DNA from: CBDCZI01 sp965224495
GTDB lineage: Bacteria > Bacteroidota > Bacteroidia > Cytophagales > JAAEPT01
Direction of reading: 5' to 3'
Assembly (NCBI GenBank): GCA_965224495.1
Contig: CBDCZI010000021.1
Span: forward strand, 62,001 to 126,000
DNA: 64,000 nt
Position 1 is the stretch's first letter. Each line of letters opens with the position of its first letter. Of the stretch, positions 1 to 8,958 are shown one piece after another. Made by a program: the position numbers and the translations under genes. The notes under the pieces are model-generated. The model did no database searches, had not been told where the DNA came from, and saw only the letters and a list, made by a program, of their open reading frames with translations.

Positions 1-1
1 A

Positions 2-1582
2 CCTATCGTAACAACGATAGTAGCAACAGACGCAACAGATTGTACAACACCAAATGGCTTTGGAACAATCACTTCGACAGTAGGAGGAAGTGGTAACTTT
101 AATTATTCAGCAGATGGAGGAGCAACATTTAAAGATAATGTGAATATTATTCCAGATATGCAAAATAAAGGCGTGGGTATTTATACCATTATTACTAAAG
201 ATATTATCAACAACTGTACGGTTTCAGACACTTATTCAGTTGGAGCGGTAGGTAGTTTGGATGTAAGTAAAATAATTCAAAAAACAACTGGTGAATCTTG
301 TGCAGAAAATGACGGAACAGATTCGTTGTCTAATTTTATAGGAACACCAGGGCCTTTTCAATTTCAGTTACACAGTTTGGCAGTTATACCAGGAGATCCT
401 AATCCTGTATTAGTAGCTTACCAAGCAGATTCATCGTTTGCTAATTTGGTTTCAGGCTCGTATTATATTAAAATAAAAGACCCTACGGGATGTGAGTACA
501 CAAAACCTTTTACGATTTCACCACCTGTACCAATAGCTATTTCTTCGTTTTCTACACCAGCGGATTGTGGTTTGGCTAACGGATCGTTGAATGTAACTGT
601 TTCGGGAGGTCTTGCCCCTTATACTTATGTATTAAATAAAACCTTAACACAAACGACAGGCGTGTTTCCTAATATGTTAGCAGGGTCATATACGATTGAT
701 ATAACTGACGCTTCGTTGCCTGTAGCTTGTAGTGTGGTGAGTACGGTATCTGTAAGTACAACAGCAGCAGGACTTCAATTTGATAAAGACTCGACTACTT
801 GTTCGTACTCTTCTGACGGTAAAGTAACCTTAACAGCCTTGACAAATACTGATTTCGCTATTTATGATTACCTCGTTGGTATAGATGATATTGATGCTTT
901 TAAACCTTATGCTAATGGGGTGGTTTTTGATGGGTTAACTTCAGGATTACATTCGTTACAGATTAAGCAGGTTACTAAAATAGGAGGTTTTACTTGTACG
1001 TACAATGATTTCCAGTTTTATACTGATACGGTTTATCTAGGACAGCATTATGACCTGTTGATTCAGGATAGGTTTCTTATTTACGCACCAGATACAATCA
1101 AAGCAAAAACATTAGAGGTGCCAGCCGTAAAAGACGAAGATGACGGAGAGGTGAGTATTTTTGACGTGACCAACGCGGTGCCTCCTTATGAATTTGGATT
1201 AGACTTATTAGATTTGAATCCTTATAGTTTAACAGATCCGTCACTCAATTATATTAAAGAGTTAGGGAAAGGGGAGTACGTTATTTTACTAAAAGATGCA
1301 AATGGATGTATTGGTGAATTTAAACAAACGGTAACTACCTCGTTTTATATACCAAATGTGTTTACACCAAATGGAGATGGTAAAAACGATGTGTTTGAAG
1401 TGAAAGGATTACCTGACAATTCTCGTCTGCGTGTGTATGATCGTTGGGGTACACGTGTGTTTTTCATCAATGATTATGAAAATGATTGGGATGGAGGAAG
1501 ACAACCAGATGGTATTTATTTCTTTGAATTGAAAACAGAGATAAATGGAACATTCAAAGGATGGGTACAGATTATAAGGTAG
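2..1582 (+). CDS. Large secreted SprB-repeat protein with type IX (type B) sorting domain, 5' truncated by window
   Basis: The frame is open from base 2, so this is the C-terminal part of a larger gene whose start lies upstream. Visible are beta-rich, Thr/Ser/Gly-rich repeats of the SprB type (a Cys-Gly...Asn-Gly-Ser...Val-Ser-Gly-Gly...Pro-Tyr-x-Tyr pattern near 565-630). The last ~85 residues hold FTPNGDGKNDVFEVKG, a DRWG segment and DGIYFFEL, the hallmark of the CHU_C / gliding-motility type B sorting domain (TIGR04131 family). Known: such domains send proteins through the type IX system and onto the cell surface. Inferred: a cell-surface adhesin or matrix protein. The substrate or ligand is unknown. 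A hairpin terminator follows the stop. Confidence 0.9.
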   Translation, partial: PIVTTIVATDATDCTTPNGFGTITSTVGGSGNFNYSADGGATFKDNVNIIPDMQNKGVGIYTIITKDIINNCTVSDTYSVGAVGSLDVSKIIQKTTGESCAENDGTDSLSNFIGTPGPFQFQLHSLAVIPGDPNPVLVAYQADSSFANLVSGSYYIKIKDPTGCEYTKPFTISPPVPIAISSFSTPADCGLANGSLNVTVSGGLAPYTYVLNKTLTQTTGVFPNMLAGSYTIDITDASLPVACSVVSTVSVSTTAAGLQFDKDSTTCSYSSDGKVTLTALTNTDFAIYDYLVGIDDIDAFKPYANGVVFDGLTSGLHSLQIKQVTKIGGFTCTYNDFQFYTDTVYLGQHYDLLIQDRFLIYAPDTIKAKTLEVPAVKDEDDGEVSIFDVTNAVPPYEFGLDLLDLNPYSLTDPSLNYIKELGKGEYVILLKDANGCIGEFKQTVTTSFYIPNVFTPNGDGKNDVFEVKGLPDNSRLRVYDRWGTRVFFINDYENDWDGGRQPDGIYFFELKTEINGTFKGWVQIIR

Positions 1583-1603
1583 CTGTTAACTAGAAAAAAG
1601 AAG

Positions 1604-1640
1604 AACCCAGTTTGTCGTATTTAACAAGCTGGTTTTTTTA
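1604..1640 (+). terminator. Rho-independent terminator
   Basis: A CCAGTTTGT arm pairs (one G-U) with ACAAGCTGG and is followed by seven T. It lies 20 bases after the secreted-protein stop. Confidence 0.75.
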
Positions 1641-1735
1641 CGAGTTATTTTTATTAAGAATAAATAAAAATAATAATATTTGTTCTTACTTTTAGAATTA
1701 TTAGTTTGTTATTTTGGGTATAAAATAAAAAGAAT

Positions 1736-2105
1736 ATGAATTTAAAATATTTTGGAGGGTTGCTTTTTGTTGTTTCAGGTTATTTGGTTTCTGGACAGTC
1801 GGATAGCTTGTCAAGCTTGGCACACATTGATTGATGGGAAAGTAGTCAAAACATTTAGAATACCTTTACAAAACAATAAGAAGCCATACCTTACTTCGTC
1901 TTCTACGTCGTATTCTTATGGTGCATCAGAATCATTTAACATAAAAGGGACAACAAATATAGAATTAAAAGATACTGACGGAACACTTATAGGTAAGTTT
2001 GACGGGGTAATTGATACTACTGGTAGTATTGATTGTGAATTTAAATCTATTGATTTAACAACGTATTCTTATGTGATTACTGAAATCGTAGCGCATAAAA
2101 TATAA
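1736..2105 (+). pseudogene. Small secreted protein of unknown function, frameshifted by a 4-base tandem duplication
   Basis: ATG at 1736 opens a clear signal peptide (MNLKYFGGLLFVVSGYLVSG then QSDS) but the frame stops at 1832 after 32 codons. The rest of the protein continues in another frame from 1833 to 2105. At 1826-1833 the tetranucleotide ATTG is present twice. Removing one copy joins Ala-His-Ile-Asp to Gly-Lys-Val-Val and restores one open frame of about 118 residues. The mature part is Ser/Thr-rich and predicted beta, with no family I recognise. The lesion may be real decay or an assembly error. It sits between two terminators, so it is probably a single-gene unit. Confidence 0.75.
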
Positions 2106-2132
2106 TATGTTTTAATTTCAATCAATAAAAAA

Positions 2133-2160
2133 GGGTATTGTGAAAGCAGTACCCTTTTTT
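2133..2160. terminator. Bidirectional terminator between convergent genes
   Basis: GGGTATTG pairs with CAGTACCC (one G-U, 6-base loop), flanked by A-run on the left and T-run on the right. It serves the small secreted gene on the plus strand and proA on the minus strand. Confidence 0.8.
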
Positions 2161-2181
2161 GTTAACTAATACAACGATGAA

Positions 2182-3430
2182 TTACCTCCTTGTTTGTCCG
2201 TCACCCTTTATAATCCATTTGTAACTACATAACTCTTCTAATGCCATTGGACCTCTAGCGTGTAGCTTTTGTGTACTGATTCCTATCTCGGCACCTAAAC
2301 CAAATTGAGCACCGTCTGTAAAGGCAGTTGAAGCGTTGGCATAAACAGCAGCAGCATCGACAGTGGCTAAGAACAAATCAATGTTGTTTTGGTTTTTCTG
2401 ATACAATCGACTCACTGTGTTTTGAACTGTATAATGTGATATGGTCAATTGCATCATCAATTGTATCCACAGTTTTTATAGACATTTTGTAATCTAAAAA
2501 CTCCGTTCCGAAAGATGCTGTATCTGCTTTAAATAACAGGTTACTTGGGTAATTTCCTTCTAAAGAATTGTAAGCACGTTCGTCAGCATAGATTGCTATG
2601 TTTTCCTTTTGTAAAATAGTACCCATCTCACTCAGGTCTGCTAATCTACTTTGGTGAATAACCAAACAATCTAATGCATTACAAACACTTACACGACGTG
2701 TTTTTGCATTTACAGCAATAGCGATTGCCTTTGATTTGTCAGCAAACTCATCGTAATAAGTATGTACAATACCCGCACCTGTTTCTATAACGGGTACTTT
2801 GGAGTTTTCACGAACAAAATTAATTAAGCCTTGGCTACCTCTTGGTATAATAATATCTACATAGTTCACGGCGTTTAACATTTCTGCTGTCGCTTCTCTA
2901 TCAACAGGTAATAGTTGTACAACATTGCTATCAACATGATGTTTTGTTAAGGTTTGGTGAATCAATTTGAGCACGGCTAAGTTTGAAAACTCAGCATCAC
3001 GACTACCTTTCAATAAATTGGCATTTCCCGATTTTAAACAAAGAGAAAAGACATCGAAGGTAACATTTGGGCGAGATTCATAGATAATACCGATAACACC
3101 TAATGGCACGGTGATTTTAGAAATGTTTAAACCATTTTCTAAGGTTTTCTCTGACAGTACTTTTCCGATAGGACGGTCTAAATTTGCTACATTTCTAATC
3201 TCTGAAGCAATATCTTTGATACGTTGGTCGGTAAGCATCAAACGATCGTATTTGGGATTAGATTTTTCCATTCTAACCAAATCTTTTTCATTTTCTTTTA
3301 ATAAAAATGGAATCTCTTGTTCAGCCAAATCAGCCAAATCTAATAAGATTTGATTGACTTTTTTATTATTCATTATAGCCAATGAACGACTTGCTTTTTG
3401 TACGTTTTTAAATAAATTTTCTAATGACAT
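2182..3430 (-). pseudogene. proA: Gamma-glutamyl phosphate reductase (glutamate-5-semialdehyde dehydrogenase), frameshifted
   Basis: ProA reduces gamma-glutamyl phosphate to glutamate semialdehyde in proline synthesis. Residues 1 to about 342 read in one frame (SRPNVTFD, the catalytic SVCNALD region). The last ~75 residues (ATVDAAAVYANASTAFTDG, GLGAEIGIS, HARGPMAL) read in another. The frames meet at a run of five T on the plus strand (2393-2397, AAAAA in the gene). With four, the protein reads SESIVSENQNNIDLF and totals about 415 residues, the normal family length. It lies 58 bases downstream of proB, so the two form a proBA operon. As written the enzyme would lose its C-terminal part. A sequencing error in the homopolymer is the simplest alternative to true loss. 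Confidence 0.88.
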
Positions 3431-3488
3431 AATTTATGTTTTAAACTCTTAGAGTTATTTTTTGTTTGTCAGTTACTAAGTGGTAACA

Positions 3489-4565
3489 TTATTTGATATA
3501 AAGGTAATTGTAGTGAATAAGTGGTTTGTGACCATTTTCACCAATAACCTCTGTTGCTTTGTCTGTTCCGTAATCAACTCGTCCCAAAGCGATGGCTTCT
3601 CCGTTTTCATCAACAACAGAAACAATGTCTTTTGGTTCAAAGTCACCCTCTATTTTAATCACCCCAACGGGCAATAAACTCGCTGCATCATTTTCTAACA
3701 AGGCTTTTTTTGCACCCTCGTTGATGAATATTTTTCCTTTAGAAAATTTCTCAGAAGTAGCTATCCATTGTTTAGTAGGGGCTTTTTTCTTTTTTGCTTC
3801 AAAGAAAGTACCTTTAGCGTTTCCGTCCATCAAATCGAGTAAAATATTTTCTTTTTTACCATTGGCAATACAAACATCAATTCCCAAATCAGCCATTTTA
3901 GTAGCCAAATTTGCTTTAGTAAGCATTCCTCCACGTCCAAAACTCGATTTGTCACTGCTAATGAAAGAAGAGAAATCTTGTCCTTCTTTTACCTTCTCTA
4001 TCAATTGAGAAGATGCATCGTTAGGGTTTCCGGTGTAGATACCATCGACATTACTCAAAATAATGAGTTGGTCAGCATTAACCAATGTAGCAATCAAACC
4101 TGCTAATTCGTCGTTATCGGTAAACATCAACTCAGTAATCGATACCGTATCGTTTTCATTGACAATTGGTAAAACGTCGTATTGCAATAACGCACTCAAG
4201 CAATTTTGAATATTCAAATAATGGTTTCTGTCACGAAAATCGTTTTGTGTGACCAATACTTGCGCACAATGCACATCAAATTGCCCAAAATAATCATTGT
4301 ACAAATCCAATAATTTGACTTGTCCGATAGATGAAAGTATCTGACGGCGAGAAATAGGGTCTATTTTTTCGGGTAAATTAACCATTGCTCGTCCAGACGC
4401 TACAGCACCAGAAGAAACCAAAACGACTTTAGTTCCCTGTTTACGCAAAGTTTGTATCTGCTTGACAATCTGTTGTATTCGTTCTTTGTTTGGTCCGCCG
4501 TGTAATTCTGAAATTACATTTGAACCAACTTTTACAACGATTAATTTACTTTCTTTCTTTTCCAA
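3489..4565 (-). CDS. proB: Glutamate 5-kinase
   Basis: First step of proline synthesis: ATP-dependent phosphorylation of glutamate. The N-terminal amino-acid-kinase fold starts LIVVKVGSNVISE, followed by VSSGAVASGR, the NENDTVS glutamate/feedback loop, NADQLIILSNVDGIY and GRGGMLTKANLA. A C-terminal PUA-like part (about residues 265-358) ends in GRVDYG. There is no ATG. I chose TTG at 4565 because a TATTTTTG -7 element on the minus strand at 4583-4590 would start transcription only about 11 bases upstream of it. A farther TTG at 4613 would lie upstream of that promoter. Divergent from mnmE, and followed by proA. Confidence 0.9.
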   Translation of the reverse strand: MEKKESKLIVVKVGSNVISELHGGPNKERIQQIVKQIQTLRKQGTKVVLVSSGAVASGRAMVNLPEKIDPISRRQILSSIGQVKLLDLYNDYFGQFDVHCAQVLVTQNDFRDRNHYLNIQNCLSALLQYDVLPIVNENDTVSITELMFTDNDELAGLIATLVNADQLIILSNVDGIYTGNPNDASSQLIEKVKEGQDFSSFISSDKSSFGRGGMLTKANLATKMADLGIDVCIANGKKENILLDLMDGNAKGTFFEAKKKKAPTKQWIATSEKFSKGKIFINEGAKKALLENDAASLLPVGVIKIEGDFEPKDIVSVVDENGEAIALGRVDYGTDKATEVIGENGHKPLIHYNYLYIK

Positions 4566-4582
4566 AATAAGAGGTGTTTGTA

Positions 4583-4590
4583 CAAAAATA
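4583..4590 (-). promoter_or_regulatory. Putative -7 promoter element for proBA
   Basis: TATTTTTG on the minus strand fits the Bacteroidota TAnnTTTG element and sits 17 bases before the chosen TTG start of proB. No strong -33 element was seen. Confidence 0.4.
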
Positions 4591-4644
4591 CCTTGTTTTA
4601 ATGAAACTGCCAATAGTCTTTGCTATTCAAATAGAATTGTTTAG

Positions 4645-4652
4645 TAACTTTG
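4645..4652 (+). promoter_or_regulatory. Putative -7 promoter element for mnmE
   Basis: TAACTTTG matches TAnnTTTG. A TTTG about 22 bases upstream (near 4619) could be the -33 element. Only four bases separate it from the mnmE ATG at 4657, so transcription would begin at or just inside the start codon, giving a leaderless mRNA. Confidence 0.45.
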
Positions 4653-4656
4653 TCAA

Positions 4657-6024
4657 ATGATAAACTATCTTTCCGATACAATTGTCGCGTTAGCAACGGC
4701 ACCAGGTACAGGAGCAATCGCTGTGGTACGACTTTCAGGTACTGACGCAATAGCTATTTGTAATAAGGTATTCCCAAGTAAAAACTTGTTGGAAGTACCG
4801 TCGCATACTATTCATTTTGGAACGATAAGAAAGAATAAGGAGGTATTGGACGAAGCGTTGGTCTCTGTTTTTAAAGCACCTCATTCGTACACAAAAGAAA
4901 ATGTTGTTGAGGTTTCTACACACGGTTCGCCTTATATTATCAATAAATTGATGCAACTTTTTATAGAGAAAGGAGCGAGGTCAGCCAAAGCAGGAGAGTT
5001 TACTCAACGTGCATTTTTAAATGGACAATTAGATTTGGCTCAAGCGGAAGCTGTGGCAGATTTGATAGCGTCCGATTCGGAAGCGTCACATCAGGCGGCG
5101 ATGAACCAGATGCGAGGTGGTTTTTCTACGAAAATAAAGGATTTGAGAGACCAGCTTATTGGTTTTGCCTCGATGATAGAGTTGGAATTGGATTTTGGAG
5201 AAGAAGACGTTGAGTTTGCTGACCGTTCGCAGTTAACGAATTTGATTGTTGAATTACAAAAAGTAATTGGTACATTGATTGCCTCTTTTGACCAAGGAAA
5301 TGTGATTAAAGAAGGGATACCGACAGTAATAGCGGGAAAACCAAATGCAGGGAAATCCACGTTATTGAATACCTTATTTAATGAAGAAAAAGCAATCGTA
5401 ACCGATATCGCAGGGACAACAAGGGATGTTATCGAAGATGAATTGACGATAAACGGTATCAAATTTCGATTTATTGATACCGCTGGTTTGCGTGAAGCAA
5501 CTGACGCTGTGGAGGCGATAGGAATTAAGAAAACCAAAGAAAAAATGTCCGAGGCATCCTTGATTCTTTATTTGTTTGATGTAGAAACAACAACGGCAGA
5601 CGAATTGAGAAAAACGGCGAAAGAACTTGATGAATTAGGGAAACCTTATTTGTTGATAGGGAATAAAATAGATAAAATAGCTGACTACAAGAAGAAATTT
5701 AGTTCGTTTGAAAAGGTGATTTATATTTCGGCTTCAGTACAAGTAAATGTAGAATATTTGACTGAATTATTGTTAGAAACAGTCAATTTGAAAAATTTTA
5801 AAACAGGGGATGCAGTAGTCACCAATATCCGTCATTTTGAAAGTTTGGTGAATACACAAACAGCATTGGATAAAACGTTAGAAGGAATTGATGAAGATAT
5901 TTCAGGGGATTTCTTAGCAATGGATATCCGTCAGGCTTTACATCATTTGGGTTTGATTGTTGGGGATATCACAACGGATGATTTGTTGGATTCTATCTTT
6001 TCTAACTTTTGTATCGGGAAGTAA
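4657..6024 (+). CDS. mnmE: tRNA-uridine-34 carboxymethylaminomethyl-modification GTPase MnmE
   Basis: MnmE works with MnmG to modify the wobble uridine of several tRNAs. The 455-residue protein has the N-terminal formyl-THF-binding domain (TAPGTGAIAVVRLSG), a helical domain, and an inserted G domain with G1 GKPNAGKS at 227-234, G2 TTRD, G3 DTAGLR and G4 NKID. It ends with the invariant C-terminal CIGK. Length and ends match the family, so the gene is complete. The 3' end of this gene is a known integration site in other bacteria (SGI1 at thdF/trmE), and a recombinase fragment follows it here. Confidence 0.97.
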   Translation: MINYLSDTIVALATAPGTGAIAVVRLSGTDAIAICNKVFPSKNLLEVPSHTIHFGTIRKNKEVLDEALVSVFKAPHSYTKENVVEVSTHGSPYIINKLMQLFIEKGARSAKAGEFTQRAFLNGQLDLAQAEAVADLIASDSEASHQAAMNQMRGGFSTKIKDLRDQLIGFASMIELELDFGEEDVEFADRSQLTNLIVELQKVIGTLIASFDQGNVIKEGIPTVIAGKPNAGKSTLLNTLFNEEKAIVTDIAGTTRDVIEDELTINGIKFRFIDTAGLREATDAVEAIGIKKTKEKMSEASLILYLFDVETTTADELRKTAKELDELGKPYLLIGNKIDKIADYKKKFSSFEKVIYISASVQVNVEYLTELLLETVNLKNFKTGDAVVTNIRHFESLVNTQTALDKTLEGIDEDISGDFLAMDIRQALHHLGLIVGDITTDDLLDSIFSNFCIGK

Positions 6025-6101
6025 CCGCATCAAGAAAAATAATAAATAACAATATAAATGAAATGAATATCAGTGACTTAACTAATATTTATAAATCTTA
6101 A

Positions 6102-6263
6102 AAGAGCACAAAAATAAAAGACGGTAGAGAAAGCTTATTTCTTGACTACTATCTTCCTGATGTAAAACAAACTCGTAAAAAGGAATCTCTTAAACTTCAT
6201 ATTCATAGTAAACCTAGATCCCCAAAAGAAAGAGAATATAATAAAAAGACATCACTCTATTAA
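6102..6263 (+). pseudogene. Remnant of a tyrosine recombinase (arm-type DNA-binding N-terminus)
   Basis: In the gap after mnmE one frame reads KIKDGRESLFLDYYLPDVKQ, then a Lys/Arg-rich stretch and KEREYNKKT, ending at a TAA at 6261. This is the typical N-terminal arm-binding segment of Bacteroidota phage-type integrases. It has a stop just upstream (6099) and no start codon. The SAM-like core-binding and catalytic domains (the Arg, His-x-x-Arg and Tyr residues) are absent. Only about 53 residues survive. Inferred to be the scar of an element once integrated at the mnmE 3' end. Confidence 0.7.
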
Positions 6264-6311
6264 GCTAAAAAACAGAGTCTCTTCTAGTGTAGTCAACAGT
6301 TAAGTTGTTTG

Positions 6312-7547
6312 TTATTCATCTGAAGAGTCACAAATAGCTTTAGCGACAAAATGAGCCGTTGTCCAGCACCCTTGAAAGTTAAAGCCACCAGTAATTGCAT
6401 CAATATCTAATAATTCACCTGTGAAATAGAGGTTTTTGAGTGTTTGGTGTTGGCATTGGTTACGTGCTATTTCGGTCAAATCAACACCTCCAGCAGTTAC
6501 AAACTCTTCTTTGAAGGTTGATTTTCCTATGACTTCAAATTCACTTTGTGATAATTCAGTGATGAGTTTATTCATTTTTTTACCTGAAATAGCTTGTAAA
6601 GGGTCAGTTTCTTCGATTTGAGCCTTTTTTAAGATAAACAACCACGCACGTTTGGGTAAATCAAAGGGAGCGATGTTTTTAATGAGTTTTTGAGCAGATT
6701 CAGTTTTTATTACTTCCAACTCTGCTTTTGTCTCTTCAAAAGAACGGTTAACAAAATTGATATGAATCGTGAATTTGTAGTCTTTTTCGGCTAATAATTT
6801 AGCTCCCCACGCCGAAAGTTTTAAAATAGCAGGTCCACTAAGTCCCCAGTGTGTGAATAATAATGGTCCTGAGGATGTGATTTTAGAACCCAATATTTTT
6901 GTTTTTACGTTCTGAATAGCAACGCCCTGCATCTCTTTGAGTGTACGCTCAGGAAGAGGTAATTTGAAGGTAAATAAACTCGGAGCAGGAGAGAGGGTCT
7001 TTATTCTTAGTAATTTGGTAATGCCACTCATCTTTTTATTAATCCCTCCAGTAGCCAAAACAAGGTGTTTGCAGTTCATCGTTTCTTCTTCGGAGCTGAC
7101 TGCCCAACCGTCCTCTGTTTGCTCTATTTTATTGACGGTAAACGATGTTTTTAAAGAGCAGTTTGCTCGTTGGGTAACTTTGGAAAGTAGCTCAACGATG
7201 GTTTCAGAAGTATTTGATAAAGGGAAAACACGTCCGTCAGCCTCTGTTTTTAAAGGAATACCTTTGTCCTCAAACCATTGTTGTGCTTCTTTACTACCAA
7301 ATTTTTTGAAGAGAGGTAATAAAAACTTTTCGCCACGAGGGTAGTACTGAGAAAGTTTTTTTGGATGTGTTTCTTGGTTGGTTACATTGCATCGACCACC
7401 ACCAGAGACACGAACTTTAGTTAATATAGTACTCGTTTTTTCAATAATAAGACAGTTTAAATCGGGGTTTAAATCCATTAATTGGTTGGCACAGAAAAAA
7501 CCTGAAGCACCACCGCCCACTATTATAATATCGTATTTATTTTTCAT
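6312..7547 (-). CDS. HI0933/YhiN-family NAD(P)/FAD-dependent oxidoreductase
   Basis: The protein (411 residues) begins with a Rossmann dinucleotide motif VGGGASG at residues 10-16, then KVRVSGGGRCNVTN, typical of the HI0933 flavoprotein family. It ends with TGELLDIDAITGGFNFQGCW, the FAD-contacting C-terminal motif. The family's physiological substrate is not established. The start codon overlaps the tilS stop by one base (TAATG on the minus strand), so the two are translationally coupled. No membrane or export signal, hence cytoplasmic. Confidence 0.9.
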   Translation of the reverse strand: MKNKYDIIIVGGGASGFFCANQLMDLNPDLNCLIIEKTSTILTKVRVSGGGRCNVTNQETHPKKLSQYYPRGEKFLLPLFKKFGSKEAQQWFEDKGIPLKTEADGRVFPLSNTSETIVELLSKVTQRANCSLKTSFTVNKIEQTEDGWAVSSEEETMNCKHLVLATGGINKKMSGITKLLRIKTLSPAPSLFTFKLPLPERTLKEMQGVAIQNVKTKILGSKITSSGPLLFTHWGLSGPAILKLSAWGAKLLAEKDYKFTIHINFVNRSFEETKAELEVIKTESAQKLIKNIAPFDLPKRAWLFILKKAQIEETDPLQAISGKKMNKLITELSQSEFEVIGKSTFKEEFVTAGGVDLTEIARNQCQHQTLKNLYFTGELLDIDAITGGFNFQGCWTTAHFVAKAICDSSDE

Positions 7548-8875
7548 TATTTTATTAGTTCAATTTTGAGAATTGTACCCCCTTTATTCACTTGAAAAAG
7601 ACGACTCGCTCTTCGTCCGATGAGCCAAATGATTTGTTTTTTGTAAGTCAAAACTAACTCCTCTTTTTTGAGGTGTACAGGTACTTTTTGATTGATGAGA
7701 ATATCGCTTATTTTTTGTTTTCCGTGCATTCCAAATGGAGCGATTTTATCGCCTAATTGCCAATTACGCACCTCCAAATCTTCAGCGAAATCTTCGTAAT
7801 TGAAATAAGAAATCGCAGGGTTTTGTTCGAATTTAAAATGGTCATCAAAAGGGAGAATACTTAATTTTATCTTTTTGTCACCTATGTTAAAAGTACCTCC
7901 TTTAATAGGAATCTGTTCTTGGGTTTTTGTTGGTTTTGGAAGAGAAAGGTGTAGGTTTTCTCTGTCGTTGATTAATTGAAACCCTGATTTTGAAGTGTAA
8001 ATAGTACCGCTCAATTGTTTGTTGTTTTCACAGATAGAAACACACGTACTGTAGCTAAATTGGTACTCGTCTAACAACTCAAACAAGAGAGAGGGTGTTA
8101 TTTGATGACTTTTAAAAGAAGATTTATTTATAATAAAATCATTACAATCATCTTTAATGAATAGTTTTTTCTTTAAAAACGTGACTTTATCATTTAAAAC
8201 TTGTTCAGCGAGACGTAATCTCTCTGCTGTTTGCTTAAAGTTACTTACAGCCTGAGGATTTAACTCTTCTAATAAGGGGATGATTTGTTTTCTAATGAAA
8301 TTACGCTTGTATTTTTCACTTTCATTAGATATGTCTTCTCTCCATATAACCTTGTTTTCTTGAGCAAAAGAAAGCAATTCTTTTTTTGTGAAATGAACTA
8401 ACGGTCGAAGTAAGTTATTGTGTAAAGGGAGGATTCCTCTAACTCCTTTTATTCCTGTTCCTTTAGCTAATTTATAAATAGCAGTTTCTAAATTATCGTT
8501 GGCGTGATGTCCTGTGACAATAAAATCGTACGCGTGTTTTTTTTGTAATTCACGGAACCATTCGTAACGTAAATTTCGAGCCGTAATTTGAATAGATTCT
8601 TTGTTTTTTAAGGCTGTTTTTTCGGTGTCAAATCGGTTTAAATGGAAAGTGATTTCTGTAGATTGTGTCGTGTTTTTTACTAATTCCTCATCTAAAAAAG
8701 AATCCTCTTTTCGTAGTTGAAAATTGCAATGAGCAACAGCAAATTGAAGTCCCGCTTGCGAAAAAAGTTCGACCATAGCCATCGAGTCTACACCACCACT
8801 AACAGCCAACAAGTAGGATTTATCCGTAAAGTCAGGTAGGGTTTGTTGTAGCTTATGAAGAAACGTTTTTAACAT
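7547..8875 (-). CDS. tilS: tRNA(Ile)-lysidine synthetase
   Basis: TilS attaches lysine to C34 of the CAU-anticodon tRNA-Ile, changing it to read AUA. The PP-loop SGGVDS is at residues 26-31, followed by AHCNFQLR, TGHHANDNLET and KGTGIKGVRGI, all family signatures. The C-terminal domain ends near GDKIAPFGMHGKQKISD and an IIWLIGRR segment. The 442-residue length is normal. It is the first gene of a two-gene minus-strand unit with the HI0933-like flavoprotein and is divergent from the ostA-like gene. Confidence 0.95.
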   Translation of the reverse strand: MLKTFLHKLQQTLPDFTDKSYLLAVSGGVDSMAMVELFSQAGLQFAVAHCNFQLRKEDSFLDEELVKNTTQSTEITFHLNRFDTEKTALKNKESIQITARNLRYEWFRELQKKHAYDFIVTGHHANDNLETAIYKLAKGTGIKGVRGILPLHNNLLRPLVHFTKKELLSFAQENKVIWREDISNESEKYKRNFIRKQIIPLLEELNPQAVSNFKQTAERLRLAEQVLNDKVTFLKKKLFIKDDCNDFIINKSSFKSHQITPSLLFELLDEYQFSYSTCVSICENNKQLSGTIYTSKSGFQLINDRENLHLSLPKPTKTQEQIPIKGGTFNIGDKKIKLSILPFDDHFKFEQNPAISYFNYEDFAEDLEVRNWQLGDKIAPFGMHGKQKISDILINQKVPVHLKKEELVLTYKKQIIWLIGRRASRLFQVNKGGTILKIELIK

Positions 8876-8926
8876 AGTAAGATGAAGTGTTCAGTACTTT
8901 TTGTATCAATTTACAGCGAATTTAGT

Positions 8927-8934
8927 TAGATTTG
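8927..8934 (+). promoter_or_regulatory. Putative -7 promoter element for the OstA-like gene
   Basis: TAGATTTG fits TAnnTTTG and lies 24 bases before the ATG at 8959. No confident -33 box was read. Confidence 0.4.
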
Positions 8935-8958
8935 TACAATATTTGCTCATTAAGAGTT

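Noticed and set aside
3592..4008. 138-codon frame on the plus strand opposite proB
   Set aside because: Antisense shadow of a well-supported gene with hydrophobic, low-quality composition.
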